DNA of 5,698 bases from Saprospiraceae bacterium (lineage in GTDB: Bacteria; Bacteroidota; Bacteroidia; Chitinophagales; Saprospiraceae). Below, one piece after another: positions 1-5,536 of this stretch; position 1 is the first letter of the stretch; each line of letters begins with the position of its first letter. A program made the translations under genes and the position numbers. The stretch spans positions 1 through 5,698 of the forward strand of contig JABDLW010000231.1 of the NCBI GenBank assembly GCA_013001805.1, in the 5' to 3' direction. The notes beneath the pieces were generated by a model, which had not been told where the DNA came from, did no database searches, and saw only the letters and a list, made by a program, of their open reading frames with translations.

Positions 1-480
1 CATACCTCTGTCCTGGAAACCCAATGCCACATTTTCCGCTTCAAATTTTGATTCATCATACAACGAAAAGAAAGTGGGTTTATAAACCGTTTGCTCATTT
101 ACTGGTACGCCTTGATTAACAACGGGACCCATCACTCCGGCTGTCGATGTTAGCACGACTTTCCTGACTCCTTCCTCAATAGCAAGCGACAATAGATTTC
201 GGGTACCCTCCACATTTACCTGATAATAGAGCTGGGGATTCCTGGTCCAGATTCCTGCAAATGCAGCGAGATGGAAGATTTGGTCGCAACCTTTCACTGC
301 TCGCTTCAGACTTTTAGAATCAGTTATGTCGCCCTTGACAAGTTCCACCAGGGGGTGTCTTATGTGATGGCTTTTACTTTCGGTGCGAATCAGAGCCCGA
401 ACCGGCATTCCACGGCATACCAGAGCCTTTACCAGAGGAATGCCCAGATAACCGGTTGCTCCTGTGACCAATGTCTTCAT
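1..480 (-). CDS. NAD(P)-dependent epimerase/dehydratase (extended SDR), N-terminal part, cut by window edge
   Basis: This is the first 160 residues of an extended short-chain dehydrogenase/reductase, read through to base 1 with no stop. Extended SDRs usually run to about 300-340 residues, so roughly half is missing. The protein opens with a Rossmann nucleotide-binding motif, MKTLVTGATGYLG (GxxGxxG at residues 7-13). GDIT(D) follows at 50-54, HLAA at 70-73, NVEGTRNLL at 89-97, TSTAG at 111-115 and the catalytic YxxxK as YDESK at 141-145. The arginines after the second strand (VRALIR, 27-32) fit a preference for NADP(H), which is inference. FHLAAFAGIW and the overall pattern resemble dihydroflavonol-4-reductase-like and sugar-epimerase-like members; the substrate cannot be told. 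There is no signal peptide, so it should be cytosolic. The ATG is preceded by GGAG at 5-nt spacing and lies 1 nt after the stop of the CPBP gene, which implies co-translation with it. Confidence 0.93.
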   Translation of the reverse strand, partial: MKTLVTGATGYLGIPLVKALVCRGMPVRALIRTESKSHHIRHPLVELVKGDITDSKSLKRAVKGCDQIFHLAAFAGIWTRNPQLYYQVNVEGTRNLLSLAIEEGVRKVVLTSTAGVMGPVVNQGVPVNEQTVYKPTFFSLYDESKFEAENVALGFQDRGM

Positions 481-481
481 G

Positions 482-1192
482 TTATCTCCATTTTACAGAC
501 ATCTTTGGCTGATAATAAAGGGAAAACCATTCATTGGAGAGTGCTAGCGTAGCGTGCACAACGATCGCTGGCCAAATGGATTGGCTCTCCAGAGTCAGTA
601 AACACATAACCACACCAAAAGGAATGGATGCCAAGGTTTCCTTGAGGCCTTTGGGAATATGGATTATCGCATAGAGACCAACATTAATTGCAATGGAAGT
701 CGCTTGATTGTATACACTTAGAGTTGAAAATAGTAGAACTCCCCGAATAAGAAATTCATACGCTGCCACATATAGAACCCAGGTAAATGTACTAAATACT
801 AATAACGAGAATGACCATTTTTCTTTTCTGATTTGCGGATACAGAGCTAAATTACTTGCACTGGATGCGTTGAAATAATTAATGCATTGTATAATGAAAA
901 TAATCCCAGTAACAAGCAACCAAATCATTTTATGTTTCTGAAGACCGAAGCCATAAAAATCAATTAAATGATTTTCGTAAATCAGCATGAATACAGCTGC
1001 CACTCCTCCTAACCAAATGAATCCCAGTATTCTTTGTAGATAGATTGCCCAGGCAGAATGGTCCAGTGACTTATTGACCTTAAGGATTTTCGCAATCCAT
1101 TTCGCAGGTCCGGTGGAAAAAAAGTAGGGGAAGATGGTGATGGTTAGCGCAACAAGTGACAATAGGAAGAAAGATTTATTCGAAAAGATCAT
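482..1192 (-). CDS. CPBP-family intramembrane metalloprotease homologue with altered motifs
   Basis: A 236-residue, strongly hydrophobic protein with about six to seven membrane segments (for example around residues 7-25, 54-72, 90-106, 128-145, 165-180 and 190-213). The C-terminal half matches the CPBP (Abi/Rce1-like, PF02517) pattern. Motif 1 is YEFLIRG at 145-151, motif 2 is YAIIH at 174-178, and motif 3 is the His in VVHATLA (His213), preceded by a typical SIWPAI stretch at 205-210. In the family, motif 1 is normally EExxxR and motif 3 HxxxN/D. Here the first Glu is Tyr145 and the fourth residue after His213 is Ala217, so catalysis may be altered or lost. Glu146, Arg150, His178 and His213 remain. 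Known family roles include CAAX-type protein processing and bacteriocin self-immunity; the substrate here is unknown. The ATG start has no Shine-Dalgarno. The gene ends 1 nt before the SDR gene and starts 50 nt after the upstream TPR gene's stop. Confidence 0.85.
   Translation of the reverse strand: MIFSNKSFFLLSLVALTITIFPYFFSTGPAKWIAKILKVNKSLDHSAWAIYLQRILGFIWLGGVAAVFMLIYENHLIDFYGFGLQKHKMIWLLVTGIIFIIQCINYFNASSASNLALYPQIRKEKWSFSLLVFSTFTWVLYVAAYEFLIRGVLLFSTLSVYNQATSIAINVGLYAIIHIPKGLKETLASIPFGVVMCLLTLESQSIWPAIVVHATLALSNEWFSLYYQPKMSVKWR
486..489 (-). promoter_or_regulatory. Ribosome binding site of the SDR gene
   Basis: On the minus strand GGAG sits 5 nt before the ATG at 480, within the last codons of the CPBP gene (context TGGAGATAACATG). 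It is the only clear Shine-Dalgarno-like element in front of a gene in this window. The other starts have none, as is usual in Bacteroidota. It supports the chosen start of the SDR gene. Confidence 0.6.
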
Positions 1193-1214
1193 GTGGTGAA
1201 AGTAATTGAGCTGT

Positions 1215-1242
1215 CAAAATTTCATGAGTTTATTCGTTGCAA
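1215..1242 (-). promoter_or_regulatory. Tentative Bacteroidota-type promoter before the CPBP gene
   Basis: In the 49-nt gap before the CPBP gene, the minus strand carries TTG (1240-1242), 17 nt, then AAATTTTG (1215-1222). The known Bacteroidota sigma-ABfr pattern is a -33 TTTG/TTG and a -7 TAnnTTTG. The -7 candidate misses one of six fixed positions. It would place the RNA start shortly before the ATG at 1192. This is a weak match in AT-rich DNA, and read-through from the upstream genes is equally plausible. Confidence 0.2.
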
Positions 1243-2070
1243 TTAATCTGTCACGGAGGCAATCAATTGACTCAGGTTTTCTTCATGTCGCCGTTGCTTC
1301 TTTTCTATTGCCAGGTCTTTGGTTAATTTGGCACCACCGGCATAATATCGATAGAACCAGGGAATGACTGAAAGGGTAGCATCGAAAAGGCTGAGTTTTC
1401 GCGCAGTTTCAATAAATAGAAGGGTCAGGCCTGTATTTAATAATATGGAATTAATGCTATTCTTCGTCTCGCCCAATAAAATCTGACCCAACCCTGGAAC
1501 GATATAACTTAGTATCTGGTAAGTTTTTGGATTCATCTTTTCAATTTGGAGAGCTCGTTTGATTTTTTGATTGATATTGTTTGCCACCAACGAATCCTGG
1601 GCTAAAATAAGGAACGCCGATCGGGCAGCTTCAAAATCCTTTAGTAAGTATTGACAATAACCCTCATAAAGTGCTATCCTCTCTGCATTGCCCTCGATGA
1701 TATCGACCTGATAAAGTTCTGCGAGGGCCTTTTGAAATTCTTGTGTTTCGATGAATAGCTGAATTCGCTCAAACTGAATATCTGTCCTTATCTGTTGGTT
1801 GGAGATCGAAAAATAGGCTTGATCGAAATAATTTAACGCTTCCTGCAAATCATTTTTTACTATGGAAATATGAGCTAATTTTTCTGTCGCTCTCCCTCTA
1901 AATATATTAGATGAATCAAAAAATAAAACACGTTTATATGTTTTCTCCGACTGGTAAAATTCTCCCTTTTCAAACTGATTTTGAGCCAGGGTAAAAGTCT
2001 GCTCAAGATTTTGTCCCGACGCATGGATGAAAACGCTAGTGACGGCTATAAATAGTTTGATCCACTTCAT
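1243..2070 (-). CDS. TPR protein with C-terminal PGxG membrane motif, second of a pair
   Basis: A 275-residue protein. A signal peptide is visible at residues 1-20 (MKWIKLFIAVTSVFIHASGQ), with lysines at 2 and 5, a hydrophobic core and likely cleavage near Ser18-Gly19-Gln20. Residues 24-160 contain about four helical TPR-like units, for example FTLAQNQFEKGEFYQSEKTY (26-45), a unit near 62-86 and LYEGYCQYLLKDFEAARSAF (134-153). The C-terminal third is hydrophobic: YIVPGLGQILLGETKN (189-204), a membrane-like segment about 206-222, then WFYRYYAGGAKL (238-249) and a charged tail. The same order occurs in the upstream neighbour, so the two look like diverged paralogues. The PGLGQ pattern recalls the DUF5683-type motif of Bacteroidota envelope proteins (from memory). 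The start is the ATG of MKWIKLF. A longer in-frame start at 2235 would lose the signal peptide and overlap the neighbour by 200 nt. The chosen start still overlaps it by 35 nt. Function unknown; probably a periplasmic scaffold anchored in the membrane. Confidence 0.82.
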   Translation of the reverse strand: MKWIKLFIAVTSVFIHASGQNLEQTFTLAQNQFEKGEFYQSEKTYKRVLFFDSSNIFRGRATEKLAHISIVKNDLQEALNYFDQAYFSISNQQIRTDIQFERIQLFIETQEFQKALAELYQVDIIEGNAERIALYEGYCQYLLKDFEAARSAFLILAQDSLVANNINQKIKRALQIEKMNPKTYQILSYIVPGLGQILLGETKNSINSILLNTGLTLLFIETARKLSLFDATLSVIPWFYRYYAGGAKLTKDLAIEKKQRRHEENLSQLIASVTD

Positions 2071-2878
2071 GATAGATTCGGTTGAGATTACGAGCATTGT
2101 AATTTTTCGCGGATTGCTGGGCACCATAAATGTTGCCCAGGTAAAAGCCGAAACTGAGCCCTCCATAGAGCCAGCCGGTGAAGCTTTTGGTGCCACGTTT
2201 ATGAAAGCCCCGGTAGCTCTGATAGGCCAACGCACCGACGAATAGGAAGCTGGTTATTCCTTCCTTGACGTTATTGGAATATATTTTACCTGTACCGGGA
2301 ATGATAGCCGAATATACGCTGGCAAGCCAGGGTTTTTTGGGCCGGAAGGCCAGGACGGCTTCGATGTTTTCCTGATAGACGGGGCTCCACGGAAAATTAC
2401 TAACCTGAGAAGATTTGACGAAATCTCTCGCCACTTCCCAATGCCTGGTTAATATCGAGAATTCGACTTGGCTGCGTAAAAGGGTGGATGAATCCAGATG
2501 CCTGAATCGGCCCAGGGCACTTACAAAAGCCATACTATCCTTCTGGAAAATCAAGGCCGAAAGGAGTTCTTTTTCGACACCTTGTGATCTGCCATTTGGA
2601 GTGCGATGCTCCGTTATTACCTGACAGGCTCTTTCGTATTGATTAAGTTTGCGGTAAGATTGTGACAACCGGATTAGTACCGAATCATCGGATGGGTGCA
2701 TAAACAGAAGTCTGCTGTATTCTTCCGCCGCGTAGCCATAGTCCCCCTTAGTAAAAAGGTAGTTTGCAAATGCTTCCGTTGATTTGGCCGAATAGAGATC
2801 TTGAGCGTGGATAGCGAAACTACACCATAACCCTGCTAAAGTCATAAATACAAAATGCAATCTTGACACGGGCACCAA
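2036..2878 (-). CDS. TPR protein with C-terminal PGxG membrane motif, first of a pair
   Basis: Up to 280 residues, with a signal peptide ending near AIHAQD (22-27). TPR-like helices follow: FANYLFTKGDYGYAAEEYSR (37-56) and a second unit around 67-90. A less regular helical region spans about 100-178. The C-terminal module has SAIIPGTGKIYSNNVKEG (190-207), a hydrophobic segment about 208-222, GWLYGGLSFGFYLGNIYGAQ (235-254) and a polar tail. This order of TPR, PGxG motif, hydrophobic segment and aromatic/Gly-rich segment is repeated in the next gene. The start is uncertain. The frame opens with TTG at 2878, directly after the yidD-like stop (TAATTG). GTG at 2875 or 2869 is possible, and 2869 gives a neat signal peptide, MSRLHFVFMTLAG. 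The ATG at 2845 would leave only about 15 residues and no basic n-region, so a non-ATG start is favoured. Its last 11 codons are also read in another frame as the signal peptide of the next gene. Function unknown; inferred to act with the exported YidD-like protein. Confidence 0.82.
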   Translation of the reverse strand: MVPVSRLHFVFMTLAGLWCSFAIHAQDLYSAKSTEAFANYLFTKGDYGYAAEEYSRLLFMHPSDDSVLIRLSQSYRKLNQYERACQVITEHRTPNGRSQGVEKELLSALIFQKDSMAFVSALGRFRHLDSSTLLRSQVEFSILTRHWEVARDFVKSSQVSNFPWSPVYQENIEAVLAFRPKKPWLASVYSAIIPGTGKIYSNNVKEGITSFLFVGALAYQSYRGFHKRGTKSFTGWLYGGLSFGFYLGNIYGAQQSAKNYNARNLNRIYHEVDQTIYSRH

Positions 2879-3277
2879 TTATTCTACCGGATCTAAGAGC
2901 TGACCAGTGGAAAGATCAATTTGATAGTTTTCCGGACTTAGATAATTGCAGCGGGAAAGTCGGTCAAAGGCCCCCATTAAGCCTAATGCAACGCCTTTTT
3001 TACGTACCGAATGCAGACAGTAAGTCGAGCAGGAAGGTGAGAAGGAGCAGTTGCGATTATCTTGTGATGAAAAATAGTTCTTGTAAAACAAGAAGAAGAA
3101 TTGCACCCCCATCTTTATTTCGTTGGTCTCGGTTTTCTCCACAACATATCCCGGTTCTTCCTTCGTGCGATCCAATTGACTCGAGAGAAAAGACACATCA
3201 TTTTTCAAGGAAACTTGAGCCAAAACCGGCGCCAACGAAGTGCAACAAAGGAATAGTATTATCTTGACTCTTTTCAC
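2879..3277 (-). CDS. yidD: Exported YidD-domain protein (PF01809-like)
   Basis: A 132-residue protein whose C-terminal half is a YidD (DUF37, membrane protein insertion efficiency factor) domain. It contains FYKNYFSS (64-71), CSFSPSCSTY (77-86), VRKKGVALGL (91-100), FDRLSRC (104-110) and a terminal DPVE (129-132). These align with the E. coli YidD landmarks Y-Q-R-x-I-S, CRFTPTCSSY, RRFGVIKG, KRVLKC and DPVP. The HPxHPGG stretch after the last Cys is replaced by a longer, different loop. Unlike classical YidD (about 70-90 residues, cytosolic face), it begins with a convincing signal peptide, MKRVKIILFLCCTSLAPVLA, followed by a polar linker (21-55). The domain is therefore expected in the periplasm, where Cys77, 83, 87 and 110 could form disulfides. 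The start chosen is GTG at 3277; the frame extends to a TTG at 3304, but that adds a polar leader before the signal peptide. The gene is the first of the minus-strand cluster, and its stop directly abuts the next reading frame. No rnpA, rpmH or yidC lies nearby. The biochemical role is unknown. Confidence 0.85.
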   Translation of the reverse strand: MKRVKIILFLCCTSLAPVLAQVSLKNDVSFLSSQLDRTKEEPGYVVEKTETNEIKMGVQFFFLFYKNYFSSQDNRNCSFSPSCSTYCLHSVRKKGVALGLMGAFDRLSRCNYLSPENYQIDLSTGQLLDPVE

Positions 3278-3431
3278 AAATCTTTGTGGTTTTGCTTCAG
3301 CCAAATTACATTTAATTTCTAAACCTTTTATCTGGGGTTTTGCGCAAATCGAAAAATCCTGTTCTCTTTTTTTGCGGTTAATTCAGATATTGCAAGTCGA
3401 ACTTTCCACACGGGGACGAACCTACAATTAC
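3278..3431. promoter_or_regulatory. Divergent intergenic region between yidD-like and S9 peptidase genes
   Basis: These 154 nt must hold promoters for both divergent transcription units. I found no good TTTG / TAnnTTTG pair for either direction. The nearest minus-strand candidate, TAATTTG (3302-3308 region), is one base short and lacks a properly spaced -33 element. A T-run lies at 3367-3373 and a perfect 10-bp palindrome at 3339-3348. Neither ATG (3432) nor GTG (3277) has a strong Shine-Dalgarno sequence. Confidence 0.5.
3339..3348. repeat. 10-bp perfect palindrome TTTGCGCAAA in divergent promoter region
   Basis: TTTGCGCAAA equals its own reverse complement and lies in the non-coding gap between two divergent genes, about 60 nt upstream of the yidD-like start and 84 nt upstream of the S9 start. 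The symmetry and position would suit a dimeric regulator, but 10 bp is short and no second copy was seen in the gap. Confidence 0.35.
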
Positions 3432-5489
3432 ATGAAAAAAATCCTATATTTCACGGCTCTGCTTTCTCTGTTTTCGAATGCTACGAGTAAAGGTCAAAAT
3501 TTTTCGATTGCAGACATTCTTTCGATGCCCTATTGTTCCGATCTCAAGGCTTCACCTGATGGCTTAAAAATAGCCTGGGTGGCCAACACCCGTGGTATAA
3601 GGTCCCTTTATACTGCTCGAGCACCTAATTTCACACCGCAACTAAGGTACCAAGCCACTGCTGATGATGGGCAACAGATCACTAATATAAGATTTGACCA
3701 TAGCGGATCGCATCTCTACTTTGTGAAAGGCAGTGCAACAAATCGTGAAGGTGAAATAGCAAATCCGGCATCACAAGTTGTCTATCCCGTTGCACAGCTT
3801 TTTCAGGTCAATCTTGCGTCCAACGCTAAGGACACCATGGGCTCTTATACTAATTATCTGGTAGCCCCGGATGATCAAGATCTGCTCATTATGTCCGGTA
3901 AAAAAATTCTGAGCCTGGATTTTTCAACCCGTCAGCTGACGACTTTACTTGAGATGAGAGGATCTGTTTCCCATGTAACTTTCAATCGCGATGGAACGGC
4001 AATTACTTTCGTAAGCAATCGCAATGACCATAGTTTTATTGGCTATTATCAAATAGGTGATGCACGCATAAAGTGGTTGGCACCTTCCATTTATCATGAC
4101 CAGCATCCGGTTTGGTCAAGAGATGGTGACCAGATTGCCTTTATCCGAACCCCGGGAGATGGGAAGGGTACACTTCCCAACATTACCGGAGGGAATCCAT
4201 TTTCTATCATGATTTACGATCTGGAAAAGGAGCAGGTATCAGAAGTATGGCGCTCTCCTGGCGATGATGGTGGGTTTGCACAATATTATAATGAAGAACC
4301 ATTACGGTGGGCGGGTGACCGTCATTTGCTCTTTTACTCGGAGCATGAAGGCTGGATGAAAATTTATGCACTAGATCTGTCAGATGGATCCGTCAAAAAT
4401 CTTTTACCGGGCGATTGTGAAATAGAACACAGCTTTCTTGCTCATGAGGAGCAAGTATTGGTCTTCAGTACTAATTGCGGGGATATTGATCGCCGGGATC
4501 TTTATGAATTTGATTTGAAAAGCGGACTCTCCCGCCAAATCACTGACGGTGATGCCATAGAGACTGACCCCTTGTATTTGGAACCAAATATCTACGCATA
4601 TCGCAAGGGAGAAGTTGATATTCCACAATCCATAGCCATACGAAATGAAGGACAAGAACAGCAGATCTTTCCTGTGAGTGAATCAAAAGCATTTCCTGTG
4701 AAAGATCACATCGTACCCCAACAAGTTGTTTTTCATGCGGAGGATGGTATGGAAATTCACGGTCAATTATTTGTCAAGGACTCCAATTCGAACTGCCCGG
4801 GAATTTTATTTATGCACGGTGGTCCCATCAGGCAAATGTTATTGGGCTACCACTATAGCAGCTATTATGCCAATGCGTATGCATTCAATCAATATTTGGC
4901 CAATTCCGGTTACGTCGTGCTTAGTGTGAATTACCGGGCAGGTATTGGCTATGGCAAATCTTTCCGGCGTGCCGAAGGGCAGGGCCCACGAGGAGCAAGT
5001 GAATATCAGGACATTGTAGCAGCAGGTCGATATTTGCAGACCCAGGCATTTGTAGATAGCACCCGAATAGGGCTTTGGGGAGGCAGTTATGGAGGCCTGC
5101 TTACGGCCCAGGGACTGGCGAGAAATCCTGACTTATTTAAGGCGGGAGTGGATTTTCATGGAGTACATGATTGGAGCTGGCGTGCTACCGATTTTTCCCA
5201 GGGAGGTTTTTGGGGCATTACCGAAGATCTGATGGAGCAGGCTTACAATGCATCGCCAGTTGCGGAGATGAACAGGTGGAAGTCCCCGGTTTTGCTTATT
5301 CATGGAGATGATGACCGAAACGTGATGTTTGGTCAGACAATTGACCTTGCCCAGCGCTTAGAGGCAAGGGGTGTGCATTATGAAATATTGGTTTTGCCAG
5401 ACGAAGTTCACGGATTTTACCGGCATGAGTCTTGGGTGCGCTCTTATCAGGCGGCAGCAGATTTTTTTGACCGGTATCTGCAGAAGTAA
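3432..5489 (+). CDS. Secreted S9 family (prolyl oligopeptidase/DPP-like) serine peptidase
   Basis: A 685-residue protein, the usual size for S9 peptidases. A signal peptide covers about residues 1-17 or 1-21 (MKKILYFTALLSLFSNA), so it acts outside the cytoplasm. Residues about 25-425 form a beta-propeller with PD40/DPPIV_N-like strands, for example LKASPDGLKIAWVA (38-51), VTFNRDGTAITFVSN (182-196), HPVWSRDGDQIAFI (225-238) and YSEHEGWMKIYALDL (302-316). The alpha/beta-hydrolase domain follows from about 430. It has HGGP (462-465, oxyanion region), NYRAGIGYG (500-508), the nucleophile elbow GGSYGG with Ser552, HGDDDRNV with Asp628 and EVHGF with His660, so the Ser-Asp-His triad is complete. 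Family members cleave short peptides, often after Pro or Ala, or remove N-terminal dipeptides or acyl-amino acids. The exact specificity is not visible, and no clear DPP4-type double-Glu motif could be assigned with confidence (NEEP at 287-290 is only a candidate). The start at MKKILYF gives the signal peptide; an upstream in-frame start would run antisense into the yidD-like gene. Confidence 0.95.
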   Translation: MKKILYFTALLSLFSNATSKGQNFSIADILSMPYCSDLKASPDGLKIAWVANTRGIRSLYTARAPNFTPQLRYQATADDGQQITNIRFDHSGSHLYFVKGSATNREGEIANPASQVVYPVAQLFQVNLASNAKDTMGSYTNYLVAPDDQDLLIMSGKKILSLDFSTRQLTTLLEMRGSVSHVTFNRDGTAITFVSNRNDHSFIGYYQIGDARIKWLAPSIYHDQHPVWSRDGDQIAFIRTPGDGKGTLPNITGGNPFSIMIYDLEKEQVSEVWRSPGDDGGFAQYYNEEPLRWAGDRHLLFYSEHEGWMKIYALDLSDGSVKNLLPGDCEIEHSFLAHEEQVLVFSTNCGDIDRRDLYEFDLKSGLSRQITDGDAIETDPLYLEPNIYAYRKGEVDIPQSIAIRNEGQEQQIFPVSESKAFPVKDHIVPQQVVFHAEDGMEIHGQLFVKDSNSNCPGILFMHGGPIRQMLLGYHYSSYYANAYAFNQYLANSGYVVLSVNYRAGIGYGKSFRRAEGQGPRGASEYQDIVAAGRYLQTQAFVDSTRIGLWGGSYGGLLTAQGLARNPDLFKAGVDFHGVHDWSWRATDFSQGGFWGITEDLMEQAYNASPVAEMNRWKSPVLLIHGDDDRNVMFGQTIDLAQRLEARGVHYEILVLPDEVHGFYRHESWVRSYQAAADFFDRYLQK

Positions 5490-5494
5490 TATCG

Positions 5495-5531
5495 AGATAA
5501 AGCCAAACTTCAGGTTTGTGAGTGGTTATCT
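5495..5531. terminator. Weak stem-loop in convergent gap, possible bidirectional terminator
   Basis: The 47-nt gap between the S9 stop and the convergent gene's stop holds nested inverted repeats. The inner one is CAAAC (5504-5508) / GTTTG (5514-5518) around a 5-nt loop. The outer one is AGATAA (5495-5500) / TTATCT (5526-5531), with unequal interior bulges. There is no good T-run on the plus strand, only GGTTTAATT downstream. The location is right for termination of both units, but the stems are short and AT-rich. Confidence 0.25.
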
Positions 5532-5536
5532 GAGGT

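Noticed and set aside
271..552. Plus-strand open frame of 93 codons opposite the SDR gene
   Set aside because: It is antisense to the Rossmann-fold coding sequence with its intact motifs; no domain or signal is seen in the translation.
2071..2235. In-frame extension of the second TPR protein to a start at 2235
   Set aside because: It would overlap the first TPR gene by 200 nt and bury the signal peptide MKWIKLF at residue 56. The extra residues are a shadow of the neighbour's C-terminal module.
2863..3267. Plus-strand open frame of 134 codons opposite the yidD-like gene
   Set aside because: It lies almost wholly antisense to a gene with a clear YidD signature, and its translation is rich in Ser, Arg, Pro and Cys with no recognisable domain.
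3205..3277. Lipoprotein signal in the YidD-like protein (FLCC)
   Set aside because: The residues before the cysteines do not form a lipobox and the hydrophobic core continues past them to VLA-Q, which fits signal peptidase I.
3338..3373. Plus-strand intrinsic terminator formed by the palindrome and the downstream T-run
   Set aside because: The palindrome has no loop and lies about 18 nt before the T-run, so it does not form the usual hairpin followed directly by U residues. No plus-strand gene ends upstream of it.
3240..3431. In-frame N-terminal extension of the S9 peptidase to an ATG at 3240
   Set aside because: It would run antisense over the start of the yidD-like gene and place a signal peptide in the middle of the protein. 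The ATG at 3432 directly precedes a normal signal peptide.
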